This document shows positions 40,955 to 50,117 of a DNA stretch of 64,000 nucleotides, piece by piece. Both the position numbers and the translations under genes were made by a program. The notes under the pieces are model-generated. The model did not search any database. It saw only the letters and a list, made by a program, of their open reading frames with translations, and was not told where the DNA came from. Source of the DNA: Gluconobacter potus (GTDB taxonomy: Bacteria > Pseudomonadota > Alphaproteobacteria > Acetobacterales > Acetobacteraceae); contig NZ_JABCQF010000008.1 in NCBI RefSeq assembly GCF_015244705.1, positions 42,065 through 106,064 on the forward strand, written 5' to 3'. The stretch's first letter is position 1; each line of letters opens with the position of its first letter.

Positions 40955-42151
40955 GTGTCCAAACGGTATGTGACGAAGACGTTGAAAAAAACTCTCCCTG
41001 TTCTGCTTTCCCTTCTCGGGGTGGCCCTTTTCACCTTCATTGCGGCCAAGGCGGGTATTCATCCCGTCATGGAAGCACTTTCAAAAGTTGGTGTTGGTGG
41101 CTTCCTGCTTCTCGCGGCCTGCCAGCTTCTGATCGACATGGGGCTCGGCGTTGCGTGGCATGCGGCGGTGCCGCTGCTGAGCGTGCGGCGCCTCATGGGA
41201 GCGCGTCTGGTCCGTGACAGCGCAGGGGCATGCCTCCCCTTCTCGCAGCTCGGTGGCATGGTCATTGGTGTCCGCGCCACGCTGGCCGGTGTGGATCCCC
41301 GCACCGTCAAGGGAGAAGAACTGCACTGGCCCGAAGGTGTCGCCGCAAATCTGGTGGACATCACGACTGAGGTTCTGGGGCAGATCGCCTTCGTCCTGAT
41401 CGCCCTTCTCTGCCTGATCGGCCATCACGGGGCCTCACGATTTGTCTGGCCGCTCATCGGTGGCATGGTTCTGCTGAGCCTTGGAATCGCCGGCTTCATC
41501 TGGACCCAGCAGCGTGGCGGAGTGATGGTCCGCAAGGCTGCGGCGTTCCTCGGGAAGCACATTGCCGCGGAATGGCGCGATTCCCTGATCGGCAATACGG
41601 AGACCTTCCAGTTACGACTCGAAAGTCTCTGGAGCCGGCCGGACAGGATTTCCCTCGGCGCATTCTGCCATCTGCTATGCTGGATGGGCAGTGCAGCCAT
41701 GACGTGGCTGGCCCTCCAACTGCTCGGCGCCCATGTCGGATTTTTCTCCTCGGTCGCAATCGAAGGCGTGGTTTGTGGCATCATGTCGGCCGGTTTTCTT
41801 GTGCCGGGCGCTCTTGGTGTGCAGGAAGCCGCCTACGTCGCGCTGGGCATGATTTTCGGCATCGATGCCGAAATCTCGCTCAGCCTTTCCCTGCTGCGCC
41901 GCGGACGGGACATCCTGATCGGTATTCCGGTCCTGCTAGTCTGGCAGATTGTGGAAATGCGTCGGCTGCGTCATGCGCCTTCTGCGGAAGTAAGCAAAAG
42001 CACGCCGGCTCCTTCTCCGGCTTCCGCCCGCAAGACCGTCATTCCCCCCGCTGTGACTGCCCTTGCCGGTAACATCAAGAAAGAGGCCACGTCCCGGGAC
42101 GGCAAGAAAACCGAGGACACCCCCTTCGCGACGGCTCCCAGAGTTCTATGA
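40955..42151 (+). CDS. HpnL-type membrane protein (lysylphosphatidylglycerol synthetase-like TM family)
   Basis: 398 residues, GTG start (an in-frame GTG at 40970 is an alternative). About eight membrane helices: LPVLLSLLGVALFTFIAA, GFLLLAACQLLIDMGLG, a central IAFVLIALLCLIGHHG and a C-terminal GFLVPGALGVQEAAYVALGM, the recognisable flippase-like motif. Residues ~345-398 are a Lys/Ser/Pro-rich tail. Family members near hpn genes are called HpnL; a role in hopanoid or lipid transport is inferred, not shown. Overlaps the next gene by ATGA. Confidence 0.82.
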   Translation: MSKRYVTKTLKKTLPVLLSLLGVALFTFIAAKAGIHPVMEALSKVGVGGFLLLAACQLLIDMGLGVAWHAAVPLLSVRRLMGARLVRDSAGACLPFSQLGGMVIGVRATLAGVDPRTVKGEELHWPEGVAANLVDITTEVLGQIAFVLIALLCLIGHHGASRFVWPLIGGMVLLSLGIAGFIWTQQRGGVMVRKAAAFLGKHIAAEWRDSLIGNTETFQLRLESLWSRPDRISLGAFCHLLCWMGSAAMTWLALQLLGAHVGFFSSVAIEGVVCGIMSAGFLVPGALGVQEAAYVALGMIFGIDAEISLSLSLLRRGRDILIGIPVLLVWQIVEMRRLRHAPSAEVSKSTPAPSPASARKTVIPPAVTALAGNIKKEATSRDGKKTEDTPFATAPRVL

Positions 42152-43029
42152 CACCTCTTTTCAGGTCTCTCTCGGTCATCGGCCCGGGGCTGATCGGCTC
42201 GTCCGTTCTGCGCCGGGCCCGTGAAACAGGGGCAATTGCCGAAACCCTGATCGCCGCCGACTCAAACCCCGCCGTTCTCGAACGGGTCCGGGAGCTGGGC
42301 ATTGCGGATATCATGACGTCCGATCCTGCCGTCGCGGCGCAGGCAGACTGCGTCATGATCTGCGTTCCTGTTGGTGCGGTGGAACAGGTCGCCCGTCAGG
42401 TGCTCCCGTTTATGAAACCTGGCAGCATTCTGACGGATGTGGCCTCCGTTCGTGGACAACTCGGCCCGACACTGGCGGCGATCCTGCCTGAAAACGTGGC
42501 GTATGTTCCCGGCCACCCGATGGCTGGAACTGAACATTCAGGGCCGGATGCAGGATTTTCGACCCTGTTCGAAGACCGCTGGGCCCTGCTCGTTCCGCCT
42601 GAAGGCGCGGATCCGAAGGCTGTGAACACGATCGAACAGCTCTGGACGTTGTGCGGAGCGCGCACGAAAATCCTGTCTGATGAAAAGCACGACAGGATCT
42701 GCGCCATGGTCAGCCACCTGCCGCATCTCCTCGCCTTTACGATCTGCGATACCGCAGACAACCTGGCCGATGAAATCCGCGCGGCCGTCCTGGATTATGC
42801 CGCGTCGGGCTTTCGTGATTTTACACGGATTGCGGCGTCGGACCCGGTCATGTGGCGGGATATCTTCCTGGCCAACAAGGAAGCGCTGCTGGGGACGCTC
42901 GACAAGTTCGTGGCTGACACGCAGGCAATGGCCGATGCAATCCGTATCGGTGACGAAGCGGCCATCACGAGCCGGATCGAGCGCGGGCGCGCCATCCGCC
43001 GGACCCTGATCGAAAACCGTCAGGCCTGA
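42148..43029 (+). CDS. Prephenate/arogenate dehydrogenase
   Basis: 293 residues, TyrA without a chorismate mutase or ACT domain. Rossmann SVIGPGLIGSSVLRRARE, ADCVMICVPVGAVEQV, ILTDVASVRGQL, YVPGHPMAGTEHSGPDAG, and LFEDRWALLVPPEG followed by HDRICAMVSHLPHLLAF (catalytic His). Makes the tyrosine precursor from prephenate or arogenate. Coupled by ATGA to the preceding HpnL-like gene, an unexpected pair. Convergent with pyk. Confidence 0.92.
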   Translation: MTPLFRSLSVIGPGLIGSSVLRRARETGAIAETLIAADSNPAVLERVRELGIADIMTSDPAVAAQADCVMICVPVGAVEQVARQVLPFMKPGSILTDVASVRGQLGPTLAAILPENVAYVPGHPMAGTEHSGPDAGFSTLFEDRWALLVPPEGADPKAVNTIEQLWTLCGARTKILSDEKHDRICAMVSHLPHLLAFTICDTADNLADEIRAAVLDYAASGFRDFTRIAASDPVMWRDIFLANKEALLGTLDKFVADTQAMADAIRIGDEAAITSRIERGRAIRRTLIENRQA

Positions 43030-43058
43030 ATCCTGCTGAGCTGAACTACTCAGACATA

Positions 43059-43090
43059 AGCGACTGCTGGGCGAACGCCCGGCAGTCGCT
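43059..43090. other. Strong inverted repeat between convergent prephenate dehydrogenase gene and pyk
   Basis: AGCGACTGC-T-GGGC / GCCC-G-GCAGTCGCT, a 14-bp stem with one G-U wobble and a GAAC loop. No U-run follows on either strand. It may act as a bidirectional 3'-end element. Confidence 0.65.
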
Positions 43091-43097
43091 GGCATGT

Positions 43098-44528
43098 TCA
43101 GGCTGTAATGACGCGCAGGGTGTTCGTGCTGCCGGAATGACCCGAAGGCAGGCCGGCCAGGATCAGAACCCGATCCCCGGTTTTGCAGAAACCCATGTTG
43201 CGTGCGAGTTCGGCAACAGGACCGGCCAGAGGCTCGATGCCCTGAGTGCTCTGTTCGCTGTTGATCAGATGCGGAAAGACGCCCCATACAACGCACAGCC
43301 GGCGTGCAACCCACAGTTCGGGCGTTAGGGCAATAATCGGACAATGCGGCCGCTCACGGGACAGGCGCATGGCCCCTGCTCCACTCCGGGTCCGGCATGC
43401 GATGGCGCCGGCATGAAGCGTGCGGCTGACCTGCCAGGCGGCCTGAACGATCGCGCTCTGGACGGTTTCATCCGGTGCCGGGCGCAGACGGTCCATACGG
43501 AGACGCCACTCGGTGTCCTGCTCCACGCGCTCAGCAATCCGCACCATCATCGAGACAGCTTCGACAGGGTACTTGCCTGCCGCACTTTCCGCCGACAGCA
43601 TGACGGCATCCGCGCCATCGTAAACGGCATTGGAGACGTCGGACACTTCGGCGCGCGTCGGCGTCGGGCTTTCGATCATGCTCTCAAGCATCTGTGTCGC
43701 GACGATGACCGGGCGGCACTGCTTGCGGGCTTCGGCAATGGCGCGCTTCTGTGCGACCGGAACTTCCTCGGGCGGCAGTTCCACGCCCAGGTCGCCACGC
43801 GCCACCATGATCGCGTCCGACAGGTGCACGATGGCTGCCAGATCATCCATCGCCTGCGGCTTTTCAAGCTTGGTCACGATGGCTGCACGACCTGCCGCGA
43901 TCTCGCGGGCTTCCTGCACGTCCTCGGGGCGCTGCACGAACGAGAGCGCCACAAAATCCACACCCAGCGACAGTGCGAAGTCAAAGTCGCGGCGATCCTT
44001 CTCGGTCAGTGCCGGAATGGGCAGCGTCACGTCGGGAACATTGACGCCCTTGCGCTCCGAGAGCTTTCCGCCCACGACCACAACCGTCTCAAGGAACCCC
44101 TCGCCCGTCTTTACGACACGCAGCTTGAGCTTGCCGTCATCCAGCAGGAGATGGCTTCCCGGCTTGGCGGCGGAAATGATTTCCGGATGCGGCAGGCAGA
44201 CGCGCGAAACCGTACCGGGTGTCCGGTCCAGATCCAGGCGGAACGGCTTGCCTTCCTCGAGGATTACCGGACCGTTCTCGAACAAGCCGACACGCAGTTT
44301 CGGTCCTTGAAGATCCGCCAGAATGGCCAGCGGATGCCCGACCTTCTCCTCGGCGGCCCGGATGGCGGCATGGCGCTCGCCGTGATCCTCATGTGCGCCG
44401 TGGGAGAAATTGAGCCGGAAGACATTCACGCCCGCCTGCGCCAGGGAAAGGATCATCTCGGGTGAGGATGAGGCCGGCCCAAGAGTCGCGACGATCCGCG
44501 TGCGGCGGTAATGGGAACTGGATGTCAT
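43098..44528 (-). CDS. pyk: Pyruvate kinase
   Basis: 476 residues, full length. It makes ATP and pyruvate from PEP. TRIVATLGPASSSPE, FRLNFSHGAHEDH, ILADLQGPKLRVG, LSLGVDFVALSFVQRPEDV, the active-site loop AIMVARGDLGVELPPEEVP, KQCRPVIVATQMLESMIESP and VMLSAESAAGKYPVEAV are present. Gluconobacter lacks a complete EMP route at phosphofructokinase, so the enzyme would serve the lower half and pentose-phosphate outflow (established for the genus, inferred here). Confidence 0.97.
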   Translation of the reverse strand: MTSSSHYRRTRIVATLGPASSSPEMILSLAQAGVNVFRLNFSHGAHEDHGERHAAIRAAEEKVGHPLAILADLQGPKLRVGLFENGPVILEEGKPFRLDLDRTPGTVSRVCLPHPEIISAAKPGSHLLLDDGKLKLRVVKTGEGFLETVVVVGGKLSERKGVNVPDVTLPIPALTEKDRRDFDFALSLGVDFVALSFVQRPEDVQEAREIAAGRAAIVTKLEKPQAMDDLAAIVHLSDAIMVARGDLGVELPPEEVPVAQKRAIAEARKQCRPVIVATQMLESMIESPTPTRAEVSDVSNAVYDGADAVMLSAESAAGKYPVEAVSMMVRIAERVEQDTEWRLRMDRLRPAPDETVQSAIVQAAWQVSRTLHAGAIACRTRSGAGAMRLSRERPHCPIIALTPELWVARRLCVVWGVFPHLINSEQSTQGIEPLAGPVAELARNMGFCKTGDRVLILAGLPSGHSGSTNTLRVITA

Positions 44529-44552
44529 ATACGGCGTCCTCGATCGAAAAAA

Positions 44553-45488
44553 TCAGTTTGGTTGAATCGTCTCACCCGGGAGCAGCCCCCAGAAAAGACG
44601 GCGGGGCAGCCAGCCCTCGTAGCCCTTCACACTCACGCGGCACCACTGGGAGTTCTGGGGGCACAGCTTGATGTTGCCCACCGTTCCCTGCTGCAGCACC
44701 GCGATGACGGTGCTATCTTCTTCCGGATGGCTCATGAGGAGCACATCATTTTTATGTGCCCGCGCCTCGTCCTGAGTGGCGACACGGGCGAGAATACGGG
44801 CATCGGCCTTGCCGATATGGTCGCCTTCCTGCGCGCTCGCCTCGCCGTTCTGGGCTTTCACGCCTTCGGGAGGCAGGCCCGGAATGACAAAGGTCCGGCT
44901 GCCATAGAGCGTTGCCTGATGCACCCAGCCCTTCTGGCCATCGGAATCCTCGACAAGGCGCCACACATCGAATTCACGCTCGATTTCCACGGGCAGTCCG
45001 CGGCGGTGATAGACCCAGTCGATCGGATACCGGTCTCCCGGCCCGCGACGCATATAGACCTTGTCGGCCCGGAGCGCGGCATAGCGCGGCAGCGGCAGTC
45101 CGGTGTTGCTGCCTTTGTCCGTATTTTCAGGCACTGGCGGAACGGGCGGAGTTGCAGGCTGATCCGCTGCTGCTGCACCCGCCGCCGTTGCGGCAGCGCC
45201 CGCAGCAACCGCCGGAGCGGCATGCTTCAGAGCTGCATGATGTGCCGCTTTGTGCTTCGCAGTCGGTGACGCGGTTTTTGCCGCATCGGCCTTGTGATGC
45301 TTTTTGGCCGACGCATGCTTGTCCGCAGCCTTCGCGGCCGTCTCCCCATGCTTCTTGTGATGATGGGCAGCCCAGGCATCGGAACTCACGAAGCCCGGAG
45401 CAGCAAGCAGGACCGTACCTGCCAGCAGCGCGCGAAGAAGAGCGGAATGGCCTTTGGCGGGACGCAGAGGGAAGACTGACATTCTCAT
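44553..45488 (-). CDS. Secreted bacterial SH3-domain protein with His/Lys/Ala-rich linker
   Basis: About 311 residues. A Sec signal (ALLRALLAGTVLLAAPGFVS, cleaved near AWA) is followed by a low-complexity region. Residues ~40-105 hold many His, Lys and Ala (for example HHHKKHGETAAK), then an Ala-rich and Pro-rich spacer. The C-terminal half contains an SH3_4-like pair: VYMRRGPGDRYPIDWVYHRRG with EREFDVWRLVEDSDGQKGWV, and IKLCPQNSQWCRVSVKGYEGWLPR with its Cys pair. A periplasmic cell-wall-binding role is plausible. Start could also be 45482. Confidence 0.8.
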   Translation of the reverse strand: MRMSVFPLRPAKGHSALLRALLAGTVLLAAPGFVSSDAWAAHHHKKHGETAAKAADKHASAKKHHKADAAKTASPTAKHKAAHHAALKHAAPAVAAGAAATAAGAAAADQPATPPVPPVPENTDKGSNTGLPLPRYAALRADKVYMRRGPGDRYPIDWVYHRRGLPVEIEREFDVWRLVEDSDGQKGWVHQATLYGSRTFVIPGLPPEGVKAQNGEASAQEGDHIGKADARILARVATQDEARAHKNDVLLMSHPEEDSTVIAVLQQGTVGNIKLCPQNSQWCRVSVKGYEGWLPRRLFWGLLPGETIQPN

Positions 45489-45572
45489 GAGCGCATCCCT
45501 GCCAAGGGCCGAAGGTTTGGGCAAGTCATCAAAACGGGAAAGACGTCCGAAAATCGTGTCTTGGGTAGAAAC

Positions 45573-45950
45573 TTACAGCGCAAGGATGGGATTGTCTCCC
45601 GCCAGTTCGAGAAAGCTGACAATTCCCCGCACCGTGATCCCGTCCAGCAGATCCTTTTCAGACAGACCGGCCATTCTGAGGCCGGCCTCACAGGCCATGA
45701 CCGTCGCGCCGAGATCCAGCACCGCCTCCCGGAGCTCCCCGAACCCCGCGATCCCACGGGCCTCGAGCTCACTGTCCGCAATGACGCCTTCAAGCCCCTG
45801 CCAGTCCGGCGCCAGCGCCAGAACGCTGCGTCCGCCGGCAAAAATCGTCACATCGCGTCCGAGCGACAGGCAACCCGCTGCAACGACAAGTGCGTAATGG
45901 GCCCGCTGCCAGGAATCGTCGGCCAGCGTCAGGAACATGGGCTGTGTCAT
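45573..45950 (-). CDS. DsrE/DsrF-like small protein
   Basis: 125 residues, single DsrE-like (Rossmann-type) domain: MFLTLADDSWQRAHYALVVA, VTIFAGGRSVLALA, a Gly/Glu-rich middle, ATVMACEAGLRMAGL (a Cys in the position used for sulfur relay in TusD/DsrE) and the C-terminal VRGIVSFLELAGDN. Start overlaps the ThiF-like gene's stop by one base. Possible sulfur-transfer partner; function not proven. Confidence 0.75.
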   Translation of the reverse strand: MTQPMFLTLADDSWQRAHYALVVAAGCLSLGRDVTIFAGGRSVLALAPDWQGLEGVIADSELEARGIAGFGELREAVLDLGATVMACEAGLRMAGLSEKDLLDGITVRGIVSFLELAGDNPILAL

Positions 45951-46711
45951 CAGGCTACCCGCTCATCATGATGGATCTGGCAAGTCGGATCACGCTTCAA
46001 CACGAAACTCTCCATCGTTCCCGACAGCGCGTCCCAAAGGCTCACCCGTGTCTGGTCCGTTCCTTCCAGTCCGATGATTTCCCGCATGACTTCTACCGCC
46101 ATCAGGCTCCCCATGACGCCCGTCGCTGCGCCAAGCACGCCGGACATGCCGCAGTTCGGCGCTTCTGTCTGGGCGGCTTCGGGAAACAGGCACCGATAGC
46201 AGGGGCCTCCCTTCTGCGGCCTGAATACGGCCAGCTGTCCCGAAAATCCCTGCACCGCCCCGGACACCAGTGAACGGCCATGGCGCACGCAGGCATCGGA
46301 GACGGCCAGGCGTGTGGCAACGTTGTCGGTTCCGTCACAGACCAGATCATATTGCGGCACAAGCGCATCCAGCGTGGTCTCCGTCGCGCGAACCGGATGC
46401 GGACTGACTGTAATCAGCGGGTTCAGCGCCCTCAAACGCCTCTCCGCGGCCTCGACCTTGAATTGCCCGACATCGCCGGTGCTATAGAGAACCTGCCGCT
46501 GCAGATTGCTAAGATCGACGCGGTCATCGTCCATGATCCCGATACGTCCGATTCCCGACGCAGCGAGCTGTTGAAGCAGGGGAGCCCCCAGCCCTCCCGC
46601 GCCGACCACCAGAACTGAGGCCGCCCGAAGCCGCGCCTGGCCGATCGCCCCGACCTGAGGCAGGAGAATGTGGCGGGAATACCGTTCCAGCTCGTGGTCG
46701 GAAAAATTCAT
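45950..46711 (-). CDS. ThiF/MoeB/HesA-family adenylyltransferase
   Basis: About 253 residues, E1-like. MNFSDHELERYSRHILLPQVG at the N-terminus; ATP-binding LVVGAGGLGAPLLQQLAASG; IMDDDRVDLSNLQRQVLY; DLVCDGTDNVATRLAVSDAC; zinc Cys motif CYRCLFPEA. A second Cys pair is not obvious at the C-terminus. It would activate a ubiquitin-like sulfur carrier (ThiS or MoaD) by adenylation; neither lies in this window. Coupled to the DsrE-like gene. The start is uncertain: ATG at 46711 gives the canonical N-terminus, with another ATG at 46717. Confidence 0.88.
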   Translation of the reverse strand: MNFSDHELERYSRHILLPQVGAIGQARLRAASVLVVGAGGLGAPLLQQLAASGIGRIGIMDDDRVDLSNLQRQVLYSTGDVGQFKVEAAERRLRALNPLITVSPHPVRATETTLDALVPQYDLVCDGTDNVATRLAVSDACVRHGRSLVSGAVQGFSGQLAVFRPQKGGPCYRCLFPEAAQTEAPNCGMSGVLGAATGVMGSLMAVEVMREIIGLEGTDQTRVSLWDALSGTMESFVLKRDPTCQIHHDERVA

Positions 46712-46818
46712 GTCCATGAAATGATGATAATTGCTGACTTTCACTCTTGAAAGACGTTAGCGTCGGTGTCGTTCAACACTGTCCTGGTGTCTCGCAGGAC
46801 CCGAGCAGAGAAGTCATC

Positions 46819-47340
46819 ATGAAAAACGGTTTTCGCAGAGTCATGCCGCGCGCATGGCAGGGACTTGGTGTCAGTGCAGGCGCTGTTCTGGCCGCCTACG
46901 CGGTGTCGCCCTATCTCGCCCTGTGGGATATCGACCGGGCCATGAACGGCAACAATCCGTCGCGCCTGGCGCCTCATGTGGACTGGTCAGCGCTGACGCA
47001 CTGCCTCAAGGAACAGTTTACGCCCGCGGCTCCTGCCGATGACGATCTGCCGGGATTCGGAAGTTCATTTGCAGGACAGGTCGTGTCCAATGCCATCGAT
47101 ACGCATCTGACGCCCGCGACCCTGATGACTACGGCGCATCAGGTGATGCCGCATGGCCCCGCCACGTCAGACTGGCTTGGAATGTGGCATTCCATGCATG
47201 CCCATTTCGTGAGCCCCGGAAAGTTCGAGGCCAGTCTGGATCAGCCGGGACAGACACCATTCGTCCTTCACATGAAGTTCGAGCACTGGGGCTGGAAGAT
47301 CACGCGATTCGAAATGCCTGCCCCGGCTCACGCTGCCTGA
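46819..47340 (+). CDS. DUF2939 family small protein
   Basis: 173 residues. An N-terminal hydrophobic segment (LGVSAGAVLAAYAVSPYLALW) serves as signal or anchor. The DUF2939 motif DIDRAMNGNNPSRLAPHVDW follows, then a mixed domain with a central LTPATLMTTAHQVMP and the C-terminal FEHWGWKITRFEMP. Function unknown, likely periplasmic. Start chosen at 46819 for the AGAGAAG upstream. Divergent from the ThiF gene. Confidence 0.78.
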   Translation: MKNGFRRVMPRAWQGLGVSAGAVLAAYAVSPYLALWDIDRAMNGNNPSRLAPHVDWSALTHCLKEQFTPAAPADDDLPGFGSSFAGQVVSNAIDTHLTPATLMTTAHQVMPHGPATSDWLGMWHSMHAHFVSPGKFEASLDQPGQTPFVLHMKFEHWGWKITRFEMPAPAHAA

Positions 47341-47348
47341 GGCTTAAC

Positions 47349-47370
47349 GCTGCCTGGGATTTCAGGCAGC
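47349..47370. other. Inverted repeat at convergent DUF2939 / DUF3126 gene ends
   Basis: GCTGCCTG / CAGGCAGC, a perfect 8-bp stem with a 6-nt loop. It overlaps the last bases of the DUF3126 gene. No U-run on either side. Confidence 0.5.
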
Positions 47371-47586
47371 CGGCAGGTCTTCTTCCAGAACCGTGATGTG
47401 GATGGCGTAGGAGACCTCGCCTTCGTCCTCATCACGGTGAACCGTTCCGATGACTTCTCCGGCAACGGCCAGTTCAACGCTCATGCCCTTGCGGCTGGGC
47501 TTGTTGACCGTGAGCTTCGGGGAGCCCAGCAGGCGCTGGAGCGTGGTCTGGAGGCGTGTCACCTCGGATGGGGTCATATCGGCCAT
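47362..47586 (-). CDS. DUF3126 family small protein
   Basis: 74 residues, typical of DUF3126, a short conserved alphaproteobacterial protein. Motifs: MTPSEVTRLQTTLQRLLGSP, LTVNKPSRKGMSVELAV, GEVIGTVHRDEDEGEVSY and the final LEEDLP. A possible regulator of unknown function. The ATG at 47586 was preferred over a GTG/ATG at 47595 because the latter sits on top of the AGGA sequence. Confidence 0.85.
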   Translation of the reverse strand: MADMTPSEVTRLQTTLQRLLGSPKLTVNKPSRKGMSVELAVAGEVIGTVHRDEDEGEVSYAIHITVLEEDLPAA

Positions 47587-47770
47587 TGGTGGCATTCCTG
47601 TGATGCAAGGGAACTGCCCTCTAACCCATCATCCGGAACAAAGGAACCCGCTTCCTCTATCCCCGTCAGGGATGCTGATGTAGAAACAGGACACTTCACA
47701 TCTGATTGTGACCTGTTCGTCATGAATCGTTCCGGGTCTGCAGTCTGCTTCCCTTACGCGCAAAGGAGAC

Positions 47771-48373
47771 ATGATGCGCCCCGTTTTTACACGTATGTTC
47801 GTTGCCCTGACGGCTACCGCAGCCCTTTCGGGGTGTGGTTATTTCGATTCCCGCAGCGCTCACAAGGCACAGCTGGAAATGGTCGGGATGACCAGCTACG
47901 ATCTTCAGGCCTGTGCCGGTATTCCGGGCAGCACAAAAAAGCTGAACGATACGACCGAGCTCTGGCAGTATGACGGGACCATGGCACTTCCGACCATGCC
48001 GGCCGATTCCGGCTTCATTCCCGTCCAGTCCGCCATCAGCATCTACCAGTCTGCGTTCGGTGGCGGTGGTACGGCATGTCGCATGCTTGTTCGCATGGAT
48101 CATGACCGGGTTTCGGAAGTGCATTACACGGGCAATGACGACGAATATATCGGAACGGACGGCATCTGCTCCATTATTACCCGCGGTTGTGCCCGTCAGC
48201 GTGAATCCACGATGCGTCGCGTGAATGGTGGGCCCTTTGGTCCTGTCTCGGGCTTCCATCCGCCCCGCACGCCGCCCCAGAATGGTTCGGCGACATATTC
48301 CGACCAGTCAGGAAAATATGTTCCGAACTTCACAAAAGACGACACCCAGCCGGTTATTCAACCGGTCAAGTAA
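47771..48373 (+). CDS. Predicted lipoprotein, unknown function
   Basis: 200 residues. Signal with lipobox L-S-G-C (acylated Cys at 22) and strong AAAGGAG upstream. The mature part has a SmpA/BamE-like start, HKAQLEMVGMTSYDLQACAGIPGS, with WQYDGT a few residues later. The C-terminal third is Pro/Ser-rich. Paired cysteines (in TACRML, GICSII and GCARQ) may form disulfides. I see a BamE-like pattern but not enough to name it. Followed by a strong terminator. Confidence 0.78.
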   Translation: MMRPVFTRMFVALTATAALSGCGYFDSRSAHKAQLEMVGMTSYDLQACAGIPGSTKKLNDTTELWQYDGTMALPTMPADSGFIPVQSAISIYQSAFGGGGTACRMLVRMDHDRVSEVHYTGNDDEYIGTDGICSIITRGCARQRESTMRRVNGGPFGPVSGFHPPRTPPQNGSATYSDQSGKYVPNFTKDDTQPVIQPVK

Positions 48374-48385
48374 ATCGCAAAGTAA

Positions 48386-48415
48386 GGCGGGATGGCAGCA
48401 TCCCGCCTTTTTCTT
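48386..48415 (+). terminator. Intrinsic terminator of the lipoprotein gene
   Basis: Perfect 9-bp stem GGCGGGATG (48386-48394) / CATCCCGCC (48399-48407), loop GCAG, followed by TTTTTCTTT. The pdxJ stop is just beyond on the other strand. Confidence 0.9.
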
Positions 48416-49114
48416 TCAGGGGTTGATGAGGCTCTTCATTTTCCGGACTACCGGTCCCAGCCCGTCAAAAATAGCCTCTCCAATCAGAAAATGGCCAATA
48501 TTCAGTTCGGCAAGCCCTGTCAGGCCCGCAATCGCGCCCACATTGTCGTAAGTCAGTCCGTGCCCGGCATGGAGTTCGAGCCCACAGGCTGCGACCGTCT
48601 CCGCCGCTGATCGCAGACGCTCCAGTTCATCACTGCCGCCCAGAGCATAAGCTCCGGTATGAAGCTCTACAACGGGCGCTTCCAGAGCTGCGGCGGTTTC
48701 GATCTGTCGCGCCTCGGGATCGATGAACAGTGAAACCCGGATGCCAGCATCCCGCAGTCGCGCGATTTTCGGCTTGAGTGCCTCACTCTGTCCCACGACA
48801 TCCAGACCGCCCTCGGTCGTGACTTCCTGCCGTTTTTCAGGAACCAGACAGCAGGCATGGGGACGAAGGTTACAGGCAATCCGGACCATCTCGTCCGTCG
48901 CGGCCATCTCGAAGTTCAGAGGCGCGGAAAGTGCCCTGAGACGCGGCATGTCGGCATCGCGGATGTGACGCCTGTCTTCCCGCAGATGTGCCGTAATCCC
49001 GTCCGCACCCGAGGCGATGGCCAGTTCGGCCGCTGCCACCGGGTCCGGAAACGTGCCCCCTCTGGCATTGCGCAGCGTGGCGACGTGATCGATGTTCACT
49101 CCAAGACGGATCAT
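48416..49114 (-). CDS. pdxJ: Pyridoxine 5'-phosphate synthase
   Basis: 232 residues, TIM barrel. It makes PNP from the aminoacetone phosphate made by PdxA and deoxyxylulose-5-phosphate. Motifs: [67 protein letters not shown] and [17 protein letters not shown] at 49114 overlaps the pdxA stop by 4 nt, so the two last de novo steps of vitamin B6 synthesis are coupled. Confidence 0.96.
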   Translation of the reverse strand: MIRLGVNIDHVATLRNARGGTFPDPVAAAELAIASGADGITAHLREDRRHIRDADMPRLRALSAPLNFEMAATDEMVRIACNLRPHACCLVPEKRQEVTTEGGLDVVGQSEALKPKIARLRDAGIRVSLFIDPEARQIETAAALEAPVVELHTGAYALGGSDELERLRSAAETVAACGLELHAGHGLTYDNVGAIAGLTGLAELNIGHFLIGEAIFDGLGPVVRKMKSLINP

Positions 49115-50115
49115 GATCCTCTTCCTTCCCGATAAGCGCTCATTTCGCCAGCCAGCCGGATCGCCGCCAGAAGACTGGACACATCCGCCCGGCACGTCTC
49201 CGTCACAGGGCCTGCGATATCAAAAGCCGTCCCATGATCGGGCGACGTGCGGATGATCGGAAGCCCGAGCGTCACGTTCACGCCTTCTTCCATATCAAGC
49301 GTCTTCAGCGGAATGAGCGCCTGATCATGATACATGCAGATCGCCACATCGTAATACGGCCGGGCCTTGGCGCTGAACATCGTGTCCGGCGGCATCGGTC
49401 CCCGACAGTCGATCCCCTGTGCCCGGAGCCTATCGATCGCGGGCTGGACGATGGTGATTTCCTCATCGCCCATCATGCCATGCTCACCAGCATGAGGGTT
49501 CAGCCCCGCTATCGCAAGACGCGGCGCCATGATCCCGAAGTCACGTTTGAGCGCGGCATTGGCAATCTCCGCCACCTGCACGATGCGTTCGGTTGTCAGC
49601 GTATTCAGGGCGTTCCGAAGCGAGACATGAACCGTCACCGGCACGACTCTGAGCTGGGGCGAGGCCAGCATCATGATCTCTTCTCCCGGCATGTCACATA
49701 GAGCTGCCAGAAATTCCGTATGCCCCGGATAGGGAAAACCGGCCGCAGCCAGAACATGCTTGGCAATCGGGTTCGTCACGACCCCTCCTGCCCGTCCCGC
49801 AAGGGCATACTCAACAGCCTGACGGATACTGCTGATCGTCGCCGTGGCATTCCGGGAATCAGGCTGGCCCGGAATGACATCCACTTCGCACGGCACTGGC
49901 AGAACGGGCAGGCTGTCAGCAAAGGCAGCCGCCGCCTCTTCCGGCGTTGCGATGCAGGTCACGGGCACGGCGCGTTCAACCAGACGCGGATCACCCAGCC
50001 AGAAGAACGTCCCTTCCCCTGAATGCCGCAGCCTCCGCCAGGCTTCTGCCGCAAGCTGTGGGCCGATCCCCGCCGGATCCCCGAGCGTCAGTGCAAGCGG
50101 TGGCGGGTGTTTCAT
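49111..50115 (-). CDS. pdxA: 4-hydroxythreonine-4-phosphate dehydrogenase
   Basis: 334 residues. [20 protein letters not shown] at the N-terminus, [43 protein letters not shown] (metal His), [27 protein letters not shown] and [15 protein letters not shown], all diagnostic. Converts 4-phosphohydroxythreonine to the precursor used by PdxJ. 2 bp upstream lies the M20 peptidase stop, so all three may be co-transcribed. Confidence 0.96.
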   Translation of the reverse strand: MKHPPPLALTLGDPAGIGPQLAAEAWRRLRHSGEGTFFWLGDPRLVERAVPVTCIATPEEAAAAFADSLPVLPVPCEVDVIPGQPDSRNATATISSIRQAVEYALAGRAGGVVTNPIAKHVLAAAGFPYPGHTEFLAALCDMPGEEIMMLASPQLRVVPVTVHVSLRNALNTLTTERIVQVAEIANAALKRDFGIMAPRLAIAGLNPHAGEHGMMGDEEITIVQPAIDRLRAQGIDCRGPMPPDTMFSAKARPYYDVAICMYHDQALIPLKTLDMEEGVNVTLGLPIIRTSPDHGTAFDIAGPVTETCRADVSSLLAAIRLAGEMSAYREGRGS

Positions 50116-50117
50116 CG

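Noticed and set aside
43344..44465. 373-codon open frame antisense to pyk
   Set aside because: Shadow of a certain pyruvate kinase gene.
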